A stretch of DNA of 64,000 bases from Bacteroidota bacterium (GCA_963169325.1 CAUJEY010000335.1:49874-113873); one strand, 5' to 3'. Counted from the stretch's first letter, positions 1-9,309 are shown. Numbers and translations are program-made. Notes: generated by a model not told the origin, from the sequence alone.

Positions 1-1379
1 TCCTTTTCCGCCAGCACCGACATTGCCATTATCTCCCGGCGCAATTCCGCCCGTTGGGCCGGTCGTATCCGTATGATGCGGCGCAGGGCTGCGGTGAAAT
101 TGAGGTAGCGCTCGCCGTACTGGCCAATTTCCTTGTGCCTGCGGATATACTTGCGCATGGCTTCGAGGTGCGCCTCCAACAGATCGTATTCGCCCAATTC
201 CTGGAAACATTTGGCCTGCACGGTTTTTGCCGACAGGCTGAGCAGCACGTCGTCGAAGAGGTCTTGTTGCAGCAAGGCCAATGCGGGGCGGTATTGCCGG
301 AGTGCGTAGTCGAGCCGGGCCTGGTTGAACGCGACGGCGCTTTCGCGGTAGCGCGGCTCCACCTTGTCGCGGAAATTGGACAGAAACTCGCCGAGCCAGG
401 CATAGCGCCGCCCGATAAGCGCCAGGGTACCGATATTGAGGAATGTATAGCCCGTCACCCAGCCGTTTTCGAACAGGAGTTCCTCGCGAAGTCCGTAGCC
501 GTACAGTTCGAGTTGCGCGTCCAACCAGGTGGTATCCCCCGCATTGTAGCGTTGGCTGCAAAAATTGATCGCCACGAGCAGGAGGTCGCGCTGTTCGTCG
601 CGGGAGAAGCAGGCCGGGGCGGCCAGCAGTCCGTCGCGGAATTGGAAAAAATACTGCGGCGCTTCGGGCGAGGCAAGCGCCTGAAAACCGGCGAAAAGGA
701 TTTGAAGTAAGGGCAGATTGGCATAGTCGGCCTGCGGAAAGGCTGCGGCAGCCCAGTCGAGCAGGGGGTCGGGTGGCCAGGCGGCGCGGTCTTTTTGGTT
801 GGAACGAAATATGCAGGCTGCGCGCAGGCGCTGGGCGAGCAATGCCACCGTTTGGCAATACATACTCCGGCGGTGCAGTTCCGGGTCGTGTTCGCGTTCG
901 ATGTTGCTGCGGTGGTCATATAAAAACTGGTACCAGCGGGCGGCCTGCCCAAAGTCCGCAGTCGTCCAGTCGGCTTCATCGGGCGGCCAGGGGAGGGGCG
1001 CATCGAGCAGGCGCCGTAACAATTTGGCCTGGCCCCGCTCTGCGAGTAATTCGGCCAATCGCAGACGAAAGTCGAACGTTTCCGTTGCCTGTTGTTCGGC
1101 GACGAGAAACTGTTCGAGCAGGCGCAGGAGCCGTTCCATTGTTTTGCGCAGACGCGCATCGTCGTAGGGCGCTGCCTGTCCGAATACGCCGGGAAAAACA
1201 GCGGCTTTGTTCTGCCGATCCAACGTCGCTACCGGGCGGCCTGTATCCAGCAGGCGTTCCGCAAGCCGGGCTATTTCCGGCGATGCACCGGAAATGGGCG
1301 ACCGTACGAATGCAGCAAACGCTTTTTTTTCGCGTGTTGTGAGTGTTTTGAGCAAATCATGTAAGACGCCTTTTTGCAC
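1..1379 (-). CDS. Uncharacterised helical (solenoid-like) protein, C-terminus cut by window edge
   Basis: The minus-strand frame is open from 1379 to the left edge, so at least 459 codons are present and the C-terminus is missing. An in-frame TAA at 1415-1413 lies upstream, and the first in-frame ATG is at residue 81, so GTG at 1379 is the best start. The start is uncertain. The product is soluble, without a signal peptide or membrane segment, and rich in Leu, Ala, Arg and Gln. It consists of successive amphipathic helices (for example RLLRLLEQFLVAEQQ and LALLQQDLFDDVLL), resembling a TPR-like alpha-solenoid. I do not recognise a named family. It is divergent from the T9SS gene at 1505. A possible -7 box, CATCTTTG, reads on the minus strand at 1464-1457. 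Base composition and codon use favour this frame over the shorter overlapping frames. Confidence 0.75.
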   Translation of the reverse strand, partial: MQKGVLHDLLKTLTTREKKAFAAFVRSPISGASPEIARLAERLLDTGRPVATLDRQNKAAVFPGVFGQAAPYDDARLRKTMERLLRLLEQFLVAEQQATETFDFRLRLAELLAERGQAKLLRRLLDAPLPWPPDEADWTTADFGQAARWYQFLYDHRSNIEREHDPELHRRSMYCQTVALLAQRLRAACIFRSNQKDRAAWPPDPLLDWAAAAFPQADYANLPLLQILFAGFQALASPEAPQYFFQFRDGLLAAPACFSRDEQRDLLLVAINFCSQRYNAGDTTWLDAQLELYGYGLREELLFENGWVTGYTFLNIGTLALIGRRYAWLGEFLSNFRDKVEPRYRESAVAFNQARLDYALRQYRPALALLQQDLFDDVLLSLSAKTVQAKCFQELGEYDLLEAHLEAMRKYIRRHKEIGQYGERYLNFTAALRRIIRIRPAQRAELRREIMAMSVLAEK

Positions 1380-1432
1380 AAAATTTATTTTTAAAAATTG
1401 AAAACCAATGTTTTAAAAAAACATAAATTGCA

Positions 1433-1454
1433 CAAACCCTAAAAATTGGGTTTG
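1433..1454. repeat. Small inverted repeat between divergent genes
   Basis: CAAACCC at 1433-1439 and GGGTTTG at 1448-1454 form a 7-bp stem with an 8-base AT loop, midway between the divergent starts at 1379 and 1505. It could be an operator or a short transcript hairpin. The plus-strand AACTTTTG at 1475-1482 next to it is a possible -7 box for the gene at 1505. Confidence 0.4.
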
Positions 1455-1504
1455 CGCAAAGATGAGAAAGCGCCAACTTTTGCTCCTGAAAAAAACACAG
1501 AAAT

Positions 1505-4255
1505 ATGAGAAATATCCTGATTGCCTTGCTTCTCCTGATTTGCAACACGTCACTGCTCCGCGGCCAGGGCTGGGAACGGCTGTACTCGCTCGAATTGGGT
1601 CTTGTAGATGGTTACGACATTCTACCTATGCCCGACGGCGGTTTTTTAATGTCGGCTATGGCTGACAGCTCCCTAAGCAACTCAAACATGCTCTTCCGGC
1701 TGTCCGCCACCGGTACGGTGGAGTGGGCGCAGACGCAGCAAAGCGTACTCGGCATTTCGGAGGTGTACATGCTACCGGTCGGACAGACCGAATTCCTCTT
1801 TCTGGGCCGGCAGGCGCCCGGCGCCTACCGGCTGGTAAAAACCGATGCCAACCTCAACATTCTGTGGTCGAAACCCGTGAGCGGGTCGAGCTATATGCTG
1901 CGCCATACCCCCGGAGGCTACCTGATCGCCTACCAAACCGGGTTCTATTATTCTCCGGTCGTCATCATCAAAACCGATGGGAACGGCGACGTGATCTGGC
2001 AAAAAACATTCAGTCTTGGCGATGAACAGGCTGGTACCGGGTTGGACCTTTTATACGACCTTGCTTCCGACAACCAAGGAAATATTTACCTGGGTGGCGT
2101 GGAAGATATTCCGTACCAGCCCGAGTTGATCAAAATTTCACCTTCGGGCGATTTGATTTTCCAAAAAGCTTACGCCCAGCCCGATCTCACTTACGGTTTC
2201 TTATCGCTCGCCGTCGTCAACGACAACCGGATCGTCGGCTCCTCTCTCAGTAATATGGCCGTGTTAGACAGTACGGGCATCTTAGTAAACACGATTGCAG
2301 AACCCGCTTTCATTCTCCGCGCGACCGCCGACGGCAACTTGCTCACCAGTTATTCCGAAAATGAAAATCTGAACATTCGCAAAATATCCCTCAATGGCGC
2401 CCAACTATGGAAACATACCTCCGATATCGTGTGGGACCTGGACCCTGCCTTGGTGAGGGAACTCCCCGATGGTGGTACGATCGGTGTCGCGTGGACATTC
2501 ACAGGTAGCGGTTTCGACCCCTATGTGGTGCGTACCGATGTCAACGGCAACACGTTTCCCAACCGCCTGCTCGGCAACGTATTTGTCGATTCGGACAACG
2601 ACTGCGCGTTTTCGCCGCCAGGCGACCTGCCTGCTGCCGGACGCATCGTGCAGGTGGAAAAAACCGGCGAAATCCGCTATGCCGTCACCGACACCGCCGG
2701 GAACTACGGTTTCGACCTCGACACAGGGAGCTACCTGCTTCGAGTGCTGCCTCCCAACGGTTTTTGGGAAGCCTGCGCAGATTCCATACCCGTCATCTTT
2801 ACCGGGTTTCACGACACGATTCAACAGAACCCGGGTCTCACGCCGTTAGCGGAATGTCCGTGGCCGGAGGTATCGATTGGCGCGCCGTTTCTGCGCCGTT
2901 GTTTCCCGAGTACCTACACTGTGCAATACGCCAACAGCGGCACCGCGACCGCCGAATCAGCCGTGGTGCGCCTCACTCTGGATCCGTTCCTGAGCCTGCA
3001 ATCGGCCGCGCTCCCTTATGATGAAGTCGGGCCGCAGATATTTGAATTCGAGGTCGGCGACCTGCCGCCGCTGTCGCAAGGAGCATTTACCGTCACGGTA
3101 TTCGTGGATTGCGATAGCACAACCCTGGGGCAGACCCACTGCTCCAGCGCCGAAATTATAATCGCCAACGAATGCCCGTTCACCCCCATTTCCGTACCTG
3201 TCATCACGGTGAATGCGAGCTGCGACGGCGATTCCGTGCAGTTTATCATCCGCAACGCGGGCGGCGCCCCCATGACGCTTCCGGCAGAGTTTATCGTCAT
3301 CGAAGACCTGATTGTGATGCGCCAGGGAACCTTCCAACTAAATGCCCAGCAGGAAACGGTGATCCGGTGTCCGGCAGACGGCTCCACCATGCGCATTTAC
3401 GCAGGGCAGCCCCCCGGCGGCGCGCCCTTCTTTTCGCCTACTGCCGCCATAGAAGCTTGCAACGGGCCGCTGAACCCGGGGGTATGGAATATGTTTCCGG
3501 AATTCTCCGGCAATACCATTGCCCGCGATTGCCAGCCCAACATCGGCGCCTACGACCCCAACGACAAACTCGCCGTACCCACAGGCTACGACACGCAGCG
3601 CTACATCGGACAAGGCGTACCGATTGACTATACCATTCGCTTTCAAAATACTGGTACCGATACGGCGTTCACTGTCGTCATACGCGATACGTTGTCTGAA
3701 TGGCTCGACCCCACCTCCGTGCGCATCGGCCCGACCAGCCACCCTTATACCTGGGGCCTGCATGGAAAAAACGTGCTGGAATTCCGGTTCGACAACATTC
3801 TGCTGCCCGACAGCAGCACCAACCTCGAAGCTTCGCAAGGATATGTCAAATTTCATATCGGCCAAAAACCGGGTATTCCCTTAGGCACGGACATCTTCAA
3901 CGACGCGGCCATTTATTTCGACTACAATGCACCTGTCATTACCAATACCACCCGGCATCGGGTAGGTAAAGATTTTATCATCGTCGGCCTTTGGACGCCG
4001 TCCCGTCCGCTCGCCGAATTGCGGGTATTTCCCAACCCGGTATCGGGGCGCGCTACGGTGGAGTTGAGCGAAGTATCTGCCGGTGCATCATTGGAGTGGA
4101 CACTCAGCGATGCCGCGGGGCGGATCGTGCTGCGCCAAACGACAATTGGCGGGCGTTTGGACTTCCAACGCGCAGGCCTCCCGGGCGGAATTTACTGGTT
4201 ACAGGTGCGCGAAGGGGCGCTGTTGTTGGGGGCCGGCAAGTTGCTGATGCATTAG
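1505..4255 (+). CDS. Secreted T9SS cargo with DUF7619-type domain (916 aa)
   Basis: The start is an ATG followed by a clear signal peptide (residues 1-20, cleavage near LLRG/Q). Residues about 25-345 contain recurring units such as KTDGNGDVIWQKTF and KISPSGDLIFQKAY, like beta-propeller repeats of Bacteroidota surface proteins. Around residue 356 a small Cna-B/SdrD-like domain begins (GNVFVDSDNDCAF). Residues about 680-820 (GAYDPNDKLAV, IRFQNTGTDTAF, NDAAIYFDYNAPV) match the DUF7619 module common in T9SS cargos. From about 839 there is a type A C-terminal sorting domain (FPNPVSGRATVEL, LPGGIYWLQV). The protein should be exported by Sec, passed through T9SS and anchored or released at the surface. 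Its substrate is unknown. It stands alone, divergent from the gene on its left, and is followed by a hairpin. Confidence 0.9.
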   Translation: MRNILIALLLLICNTSLLRGQGWERLYSLELGLVDGYDILPMPDGGFLMSAMADSSLSNSNMLFRLSATGTVEWAQTQQSVLGISEVYMLPVGQTEFLFLGRQAPGAYRLVKTDANLNILWSKPVSGSSYMLRHTPGGYLIAYQTGFYYSPVVIIKTDGNGDVIWQKTFSLGDEQAGTGLDLLYDLASDNQGNIYLGGVEDIPYQPELIKISPSGDLIFQKAYAQPDLTYGFLSLAVVNDNRIVGSSLSNMAVLDSTGILVNTIAEPAFILRATADGNLLTSYSENENLNIRKISLNGAQLWKHTSDIVWDLDPALVRELPDGGTIGVAWTFTGSGFDPYVVRTDVNGNTFPNRLLGNVFVDSDNDCAFSPPGDLPAAGRIVQVEKTGEIRYAVTDTAGNYGFDLDTGSYLLRVLPPNGFWEACADSIPVIFTGFHDTIQQNPGLTPLAECPWPEVSIGAPFLRRCFPSTYTVQYANSGTATAESAVVRLTLDPFLSLQSAALPYDEVGPQIFEFEVGDLPPLSQGAFTVTVFVDCDSTTLGQTHCSSAEIIIANECPFTPISVPVITVNASCDGDSVQFIIRNAGGAPMTLPAEFIVIEDLIVMRQGTFQLNAQQETVIRCPADGSTMRIYAGQPPGGAPFFSPTAAIEACNGPLNPGVWNMFPEFSGNTIARDCQPNIGAYDPNDKLAVPTGYDTQRYIGQGVPIDYTIRFQNTGTDTAFTVVIRDTLSEWLDPTSVRIGPTSHPYTWGLHGKNVLEFRFDNILLPDSSTNLEASQGYVKFHIGQKPGIPLGTDIFNDAAIYFDYNAPVITNTTRHRVGKDFIIVGLWTPSRPLAELRVFPNPVSGRATVELSEVSAGASLEWTLSDAAGRIVLRQTTIGGRLDFQRAGLPGGIYWLQVREGALLLGAGKLLMH

Positions 4256-4309
4256 GGGCGATACCTTTTCCGGTCGGGTATTTCGCGGCGCTTTGGGCGC
4301 GTTTTTAGT

Positions 4310-4360
4310 ACTACTTTGCCACGTAAAACCGCTTGGATAGTTTTAACGTGGCAAAGTAGT
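4310..4360. terminator. 15-bp hairpin after the T9SS gene
   Basis: ACTACTTTGCCACGT (4310-4324) is matched perfectly by its reverse complement at 4346-4360, with a 21-base loop and a short T run after the second arm. It lies 54 bases after the stop of the T9SS gene and before the hypB promoter, so it plausibly ends that transcript. No gene is credible in 4256-4555. Confidence 0.5.
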
Positions 4361-4450
4361 TTTACCCCGGCTTTTAACCCGAAAACCAACTTGCCCATCT
4401 TGCCGAAAGTCGCATCGGCCATGGCGCCCGGGCAGAAATATTCCCGAAGA

Positions 4451-4470
4451 TTTAGAAAATATTTTCTAAA
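4451..4470. promoter_or_regulatory. Putative TetR operator upstream of hypB
   Basis: TTTAGAAAATATTTTCTAAA is a perfect 20-bp palindrome. The same TTTAGAA-N6-TTCTAAA pattern occurs before the hupS1 operon (12804-12823 and 12827-12846) and before the tetR operon (14957-14976). Here it ends 14 bases before the -7 box at 4485, so it covers the expected -33 region. That is the usual placement for a repressor site. Binding by the TetR protein at 13899-14519 is inferred from proximity and from the shared motif. Confidence 0.75.
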
Positions 4471-4484
4471 CTGTTTGAGTCTAC

Positions 4485-4492
4485 TATCTTTG
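4485..4492 (+). promoter_or_regulatory. -7 promoter box of hypB operon
   Basis: TATCTTTG fits the Bacteroidota -7 consensus TAnnTTTG and is identical to the box before hupS1 on the other strand (12788-12781). The transcript would start near 4498, giving a leader of about 58 bases before the ATG at 4556. Confidence 0.7.
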
Positions 4493-4555
4493 CTACACGC
4501 CAGGTTGAAATACTTTCAATTTGTGGTTTTGTACAAGAACTAACCAAACAGTGTA

Positions 4556-5290
4556 ATGGCATTCGCAAAATCAAACCGCCTGCCCGTCGGGGCTATCCAG
4601 TGCGACAATACCACCATGAGCCTGCTCAAAGCCAACGACTACGTGGCCAAAAGCATACGGGACAAAATGCAGGCCCAGGCTACCTTACTGATCAACATTA
4701 CCTCGTCGGCAGGCAGTGGCAAAACCACCCTGATGCAGGAAACCGCGCGCCGGCTCAAGGATCAAATCAAGATGGCGGTACTCGTGGGCGACCTCGAAAC
4801 CGAACGCGATGCCATTCGTATCCGCGAAGCAGGCATCCCTTCCACTCAAATTGTCACCAACGGCGTTTGCCACCTGGAAGCCCAGATGATCGTGCAGGCA
4901 TTTGATCACCTGAATACCGAGGGGCTCGACCTGCTTTTTATCGAAAATGTCGGCAACCTGGTGTGCCCGGCCGCTTTTGACCTCGGCGAAGACTACCGAG
5001 TGACCCTGCTCGCCTCCACCGAAGGCGACGACAAGCCCAAAAAATACCCGCGTATGTTCCTCACCAGCGAATTGATGCTGATTTCAAAAGCCGATTTGTT
5101 GCCCTATATTCCTTTTAAAGTAGCCGCCGCCGTCCAGGATGCCCGCGAAGTGAACCCTGAAATAGAATCCATCACCGTATCCAGCACCACCGGCGAAGGT
5201 ATGGATGCCTGGTGCGCATGGTTGATGGAACGTGTAAAAGACAAAAAGGCGACGTGCGCTCCCCAACGGTTACAAACTGCCGGGGCATAA
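4556..5290 (+). CDS. hypB: Hydrogenase nickel incorporation GTPase HypB
   Basis: HypB is the cytosolic GTPase that, with HypA, delivers Ni to the [NiFe] hydrogenase large subunit. The 244-residue protein has a Walker A at residues 50-58 (SSAGSGKTT), the NGVCHLE metal-binding motif with C105/H106, the ENVGNLVCP segment with C137 (switch and metal site) and a SKAD motif standing for NKxD. The N-terminal CxxCGC motif and the His-rich stretch found in some HypB proteins are absent, so nickel storage is unlikely. The ATG at 4556 follows the leader; an internal ATG at residue 21 is possible. It is first in a unit with hypC (32-base gap), and its promoter overlaps the palindromic operator at 4451-4470. 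Confidence 0.95.
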   Translation: MAFAKSNRLPVGAIQCDNTTMSLLKANDYVAKSIRDKMQAQATLLINITSSAGSGKTTLMQETARRLKDQIKMAVLVGDLETERDAIRIREAGIPSTQIVTNGVCHLEAQMIVQAFDHLNTEGLDLLFIENVGNLVCPAAFDLGEDYRVTLLASTEGDDKPKKYPRMFLTSELMLISKADLLPYIPFKVAAAVQDAREVNPEIESITVSSTTGEGMDAWCAWLMERVKDKKATCAPQRLQTAGA

Positions 5291-5322
5291 ATCCACTTTT
5301 TCAACCACTCAACGTTTACGAT

Positions 5323-5583
5323 ATGTGTTTAGCCATTCCCGGTAAAATTAGCTCCATTGAAAGCCGGTACGACGGCCAGGTGAACGTAGCCAAAGTGCAA
5401 TTTGGCGGCATCACCAAAGAAGTCAGGCTCGATATGGTGCCCGCCGCCAAAGAAGGCGATTTCGTGCTGGTACACGTCGGCGTCGCCATCAGCATCGTGG
5501 ATGAAGCCGAGGCGCAAAAAACGTTCGAGTACCTGTCGCAAATCGGCGAAATAGACGAACTGGTCGAACACACGCAAATCTGA
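5323..5583 (+). CDS. hypC: Hydrogenase maturation chaperone HypC
   Basis: This 86-residue HypC/HupF-family protein begins MCLAIPGKI, the family hallmark. The N-terminal Cys, exposed after Met removal, carries the Fe(CN)2CO unit with HypD and docks on the immature large subunit. The rest is the expected small OB-like fold (VNVAKVQFGGITKEVRLDMV, GDFVLVHVGVAISIVDEAEA). The start is fixed by the MCLAIPG motif, although the frame is open further upstream. It lies 32 bases after hypB. Its usual partners HypD and HypE are not in the window, so the Fe-ligand steps must be encoded elsewhere. Confidence 0.95.
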   Translation: MCLAIPGKISSIESRYDGQVNVAKVQFGGITKEVRLDMVPAAKEGDFVLVHVGVAISIVDEAEAQKTFEYLSQIGEIDELVEHTQI

Positions 5584-5639
5584 ACGGCCCGAATTTTCGC
5601 CCGTTTCACCTTTCTCTACCCCCCCGGGGCTTGAAAATC

Positions 5640-6779
5640 ATGCCAGACACGATCCTGAATATTACCCTGAAAAAGGCAGGCGCCAGGCCGCTTTTTCCAC
5701 CGGCCACCGGCGCAGAACCGTTGCCGCAATGGATATTCAAAGGACCGGAGAGCACCCCGTTTCTGGCGCCTCGCGGCGTGTTTTTATTCAACAACCAACT
5801 CTTCGTATCCGATACCGGCCGCAACCGGGTTTTTATCTGGCATACCTTGCCGGAAACGCCTTTTCAGGAACCGGATGTCGTGCTTGGCCAGGACAATGCC
5901 GACGATGCCGGCCGGAATGCGGGCGGCACGGTGAACGCGCAAACACTCCAATATCCTTCCGGCATCTGGTCGGACGGGCAACGGCTCATCGTCGCTGATG
6001 CCTGGAATCACCGGGTACTGATTTGGCATACCCTACCCACCCGGCACGGACAACCCGCCGATGTCGTGATCGGTCAGCGGGATTTCGGCACCAACCAGCC
6101 CAATGCCCAAAAAGTAGGCGCCGACCCCGGCCCATGCACCTTGTTTTGGCCGTACGGCGTGTTCAGCGACGGAGAGCGACTTTGGATCGCCGATACCGGT
6201 AACCGGCGGATTTTGTATTATGAAAACCTGCCCCTTGAAAATTTTGCCCCTGCCAGCGGTGTCATCGGGAAACCCGGTTTTATGACCCGCGACTATGAGA
6301 GCCAGGACCCCGTCTGGCCATATTCGGTGAAAATAAATCCCGATGGAACGATGGCCGTGACGGATACTCAATACTACCGTGTACTGTTGTGGCGCGATTG
6401 GCGCACGGCATTTCAGCAAAAAGCGGATGTGATCATTGGCCAGGTCGACCTGGATAGCAACGGACAAAATCAGTATGGCCTGCATCCCACGCCGAACACC
6501 CTGAACTGGTGTTATGATACCTGCTTTTTTGGGAATGGCATTTTAGTGGCCGATACGGGAAACAGCCGGGTGCTGCGTTTCGATGCACTCCCCGGGCAAA
6601 ATAATCCGGCCGCCGACGGATTGATCGGCAAACCCGACTTTTTCACCGGCAGCGAAAATGCAGAAACGGTTTTTGGTACCGAAAAAAGCCTGTACTGGCC
6701 CTTTTCCCTTTGCGCCGACGGCGCGCGACTGGCAGTGGCGGACACAGGCAATCACCGTATCTTGATTTATCCCTTGTGA
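5640..6779 (+). CDS. NHL-repeat beta-propeller protein linked to hydrogenase genes
   Basis: This 379-residue protein has NHL-type repeats in series: GVFLFNNQLFVSDTGRNRVFIW, ADAWNHRVLIWHTLP, IADTGNRRILYYENLP, VTDTQYYRVLLW, VADTGNSRVLRFDALP and a final VADTGNHRILIY. These suggest a six-bladed propeller. There is no signal peptide, so it is probably cytosolic. The ATG at 5640 is preferred over an in-frame TTG at 5631. It follows hypC by 56 bases and probably shares its transcript. From memory, NHL-repeat genes also occur in group 2a hydrogenase clusters of other phyla. A role in assembly or electron transfer is therefore plausible but unproven; no cofactor motif is visible. Confidence 0.85.
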   Translation: MPDTILNITLKKAGARPLFPPATGAEPLPQWIFKGPESTPFLAPRGVFLFNNQLFVSDTGRNRVFIWHTLPETPFQEPDVVLGQDNADDAGRNAGGTVNAQTLQYPSGIWSDGQRLIVADAWNHRVLIWHTLPTRHGQPADVVIGQRDFGTNQPNAQKVGADPGPCTLFWPYGVFSDGERLWIADTGNRRILYYENLPLENFAPASGVIGKPGFMTRDYESQDPVWPYSVKINPDGTMAVTDTQYYRVLLWRDWRTAFQQKADVIIGQVDLDSNGQNQYGLHPTPNTLNWCYDTCFFGNGILVADTGNSRVLRFDALPGQNNPAADGLIGKPDFFTGSENAETVFGTEKSLYWPFSLCADGARLAVADTGNHRILIYPL

Positions 6780-6854
6780 ATGATGCAAACTTTGTTGCCA
6801 AGATAGTATTCGAAGATCTTGCCCGATAACGACTGAACCGTAAACACCCCGTGC

Positions 6855-7421
6855 ATGGATGAGAAGAAAGAATTAGCCATTGTTGCGCTGTCGTCCAGCG
6901 AATCGCAGCCGGAAAATTATGTCCTGATCCTGGAAGATTTGGAACAACAGCGGCGTATTCCGATCATCATCGGCGCGCCGGAAGCCCAGTCGATCGCTAT
7001 TGCGATGGAGCAAATGCAACCTGCCCGGCCGTTGACGCACGATTTGCTGAAAAATGTGATCGGGGCATTGGGCGGCATTTTAAAAGAAGTGGTGATCCAC
7101 CAATTGGTGGAAGGTGTGTTTTATGCCCGGCTGGTCCTTCAAAAAAACGATGGCGCCGTACTGGAAATCGATGCACGCGCCTCGGATGCCATTGCGCTGG
7201 CGGTTCGTTGCGGTGTCCCGGTCTTCTCCTTTGAAAATATTATCCTGAATGCCGGCATCCTGTCGGAATCGCTCACAGGGCGCCAAACAGGCGGTTCTTT
7301 TGCTAAATACAGCTTAGTTGAGCTGGAGGACCTGTTGGCAAAAGTGATCGAAAAAGAGGACTACGAAAGCGCGTCGAAGCTTCGGGATTATATCGATAAA
7401 CGAAAGGAAGAAAAAGGCTGA
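6855..7421 (+). CDS. Bifunctional nuclease-domain protein with UVR motif
   Basis: The 188-residue product has an N-terminal BFN/DUF151 domain (residues about 5-135: PIIIGAPEAQSIAIAMEQ, RPLTHDLLKNVI, IDARASDAIALAVRCGVPVF). A C-terminal UVR-like helix pair follows (LEDLLAKVIEKEDYESASKLRDYIDK), the motif by which UvrB and UvrC interact. This combination is common in Bacteroidota, usually away from hydrogenases, so the link to the hyp genes may be positional. It lies 75 bases after the NHL gene and ends one base from the convergent hypA stop. The molecular function in bacteria is not firmly established. Confidence 0.88.
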   Translation: MDEKKELAIVALSSSESQPENYVLILEDLEQQRRIPIIIGAPEAQSIAIAMEQMQPARPLTHDLLKNVIGALGGILKEVVIHQLVEGVFYARLVLQKNDGAVLEIDARASDAIALAVRCGVPVFSFENIILNAGILSESLTGRQTGGSFAKYSLVELEDLLAKVIEKEDYESASKLRDYIDKRKEEKG

Positions 7422-7422
7422 T

Positions 7423-7770
7423 CTAATCCCGCATTTCCACCCGCTCAATCAACAGTTCATTGCCTTGCACCACGTTGCCACAAGGCTTCCCGCATGCGCA
7501 CACGAAACGGTAGTTGTGTACTTCGGTGATTTGATTACAATCGGGACATTGCACCAAAATCGGAACCATATTGACGCGCAATACCGCCTCCCTGAACCGG
7601 ATTTCATCTTCCCGGACCACCGCATCGAAAGCATTTTGCAGGAGCACCGGCTCCACGTTGGCTAAGGGCCCGACTTTCAACTCGATAGCCACTACCCGTT
7701 CCAGTTCTTCCGGTGAAAAATTGTCATCCAGCGTACGGAATATGGTGCGAACAAGCGATATCTCGTGCAT
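7423..7770 (-). CDS. hypA: Hydrogenase nickel metallochaperone HypA
   Basis: This 115-residue HypA protein begins MHEISLVRTI; the N-terminal amine, His2 and Glu3 form the Ni site. The zinc site is formed by CPDC and the later CACGKPC, a slightly shorter spacing than the common CxxC pair. It is last in the minus-strand operon hupS1-hupL-protease-103aa-TPR-hypA, 12 bases after the TPR gene. HypA normally works with HypB, which here is in the opposing unit. The shared operator would keep the two units co-regulated. Confidence 0.95.
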   Translation of the reverse strand: MHEISLVRTIFRTLDDNFSPEELERVVAIELKVGPLANVEPVLLQNAFDAVVREDEIRFREAVLRVNMVPILVQCPDCNQITEVHNYRFVCACGKPCGNVVQGNELLIERVEMRD

Positions 7771-7782
7771 ACGGGGAGGGCT

Positions 7783-9309
7783 TCAGGCCATGTATTCCTG
7801 TTCCAGTGCGACGCGCAATTGTTCCAGTTTTTCCAGCTGATGTTGCGCCATGGCCACAATAGCCGGATCGTTGGTCAGGCGTTGCGCCTCCTGTGTTTTT
7901 TCAAACATTTGTTCAAAAAGAGCGCGGTTGGAGCCATTGCCGGTGAGGTTGAGATACCAGCAGGTTTCCACATAGTTCAGCAGCGTTACGGCGCGTTCGA
8001 GCGGCCATTCTGTTGCCGATCGGATATCGAGCGCTTCGGCGTAATAATACAGGGCTTTCTCCCGGTTGTCCGAATGCACCGCTTCGGGGTATTTTGTGAG
8101 GGCGTTAGCATAGTTGTTGCACACCATCGCATATTCGTAAGGATACGTTTCTTTACTGTAATAGTTCAAAGCCTGTTGGAACGAGGCGGAGGATACGCCC
8201 GCCCAGAGGCTTTTTTTGAGCGCCTCGTCGGGTATTTCAGAATAAATAACCCCGAGATATTGATGAATATCGGCAAAAACATCCGGCGCTTCATCGCGGG
8301 AGAAAATTTTTAAAGCTTCCTGAAAGCTGTCCAAAGCGCCCTTGAAAAACTGCGGATTGTCGTTTTTAGCCCAGGTGTACAACAAAATGCCCCGCCGGTA
8401 TTGGGCCTGTGCGAGCAGTTCGGGCATTTCCGCTTTTCTCAAAATATCCACGGCCCGGTTGATATATCCCAACGATTCCGCAAAACTCTCGGCGTAATTG
8501 GCCACCTGAGCGGCATCCACCAGCAGGAGGGCTTCTTCCACTTCCCGGCCCTGTTTTTGGTAATGCTGCATGGCCTCCCAAAGCGTAGTTTTCAGGGAGT
8601 CCAGCAGGGCGGTATCATAAGGAACAACCAGGCGTTTCATCCAGACGCCACACAACGCGGCTTTCAATTCGGGCACGGCATCGTCGGAAAGCGCCGTTTT
8701 GACGGCATCCTGTAACAGGTGTTCAGCCTGTAACAAATCGCCGAGATCGGTCAGAAAAATAGCGTACTGGCGGGCCGTAAAGGCATAGTATTCCCCGTTG
8801 GGGGCGCTGTTCAGGGCTTCCTGGTAAAAATAGCGGGTTTTATCCGCGTCAAAATTGCCTTCCGTAGCGGCGTAGTGGTGCAGGATAGCCGAATTGTGGC
8901 AAAAGCGGTATTCCTCAAAAGGTTTGAAATCGGAAGTGAGGCGGGTGGGGTCCACCGGAATACTGTTTTGCAGGCAATTGATGATATCGATATCGTTGAG
9001 CAGCACCTGGTTGTTGCCCAGGTACTGGTAGGCCTTTTCATAATTGCCCAGTTTGGCGAACACCAATCCCAACAGATGGTCTGCATTAAAATCAATCTCT
9101 TCCGGCAGCAAATAGGGCGGCAGCACATTGTACCAGTCAACGGGCTGGGTGATGCCGCTTTTAGCGCGCGCGATCAGGTGCCAGGCGCATGGTTCGGGTC
9201 TTTCTTCCAGCATATCTGCCACGCGCACCAATTCGTTCAGGCGCGGTTCGGTATCAATAATCTGTTGAACATTTGCCCGCAGTTCGGCAGGTGTAAATAT
9301 TACGATCAT
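7783..9309 (-). CDS. TPR-repeat protein of the hydrogenase operon (508 aa)
   Basis: This cytosolic protein lacks a signal peptide and is made of TPR-like helix pairs, for example LLGLVFAKLGNYEKAYQYLG, QYAIFLTDLGDLLQAEHLLQDAV and NYANALTKYPEAV near the C-terminus. The start ATG overlaps the stop of the preceding 103-residue gene (ATGA, 9306-9309), which indicates translational coupling. It is followed by hypA after 12 bases. It is therefore an integral member of the hydrogenase operon and probably an assembly scaffold or adaptor. That role is inferred from context; I see no catalytic motif. TPR proteins have been noted with group 2a hydrogenases elsewhere, from memory and not checked. Confidence 0.85.
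   Translation of the reverse strand: MIVIFTPAELRANVQQIIDTEPRLNELVRVADMLEERPEPCAWHLIARAKSGITQPVDWYNVLPPYLLPEEIDFNADHLLGLVFAKLGNYEKAYQYLGNNQVLLNDIDIINCLQNSIPVDPTRLTSDFKPFEEYRFCHNSAILHHYAATEGNFDADKTRYFYQEALNSAPNGEYYAFTARQYAIFLTDLGDLLQAEHLLQDAVKTALSDDAVPELKAALCGVWMKRLVVPYDTALLDSLKTTLWEAMQHYQKQGREVEEALLLVDAAQVANYAESFAESLGYINRAVDILRKAEMPELLAQAQYRRGILLYTWAKNDNPQFFKGALDSFQEALKIFSRDEAPDVFADIHQYLGVIYSEIPDEALKKSLWAGVSSASFQQALNYYSKETYPYEYAMVCNNYANALTKYPEAVHSDNREKALYYYAEALDIRSATEWPLERAVTLLNYVETCWYLNLTGNGSNRALFEQMFEKTQEAQRLTNDPAIVAMAQHQLEKLEQLRVALEQEYMA

Noticed and set aside
4316..4543. 75-residue plus-strand frame
   Set aside because: It overlaps the terminator hairpin, the operator and the hypB promoter, has no family resemblance and a random-looking composition.
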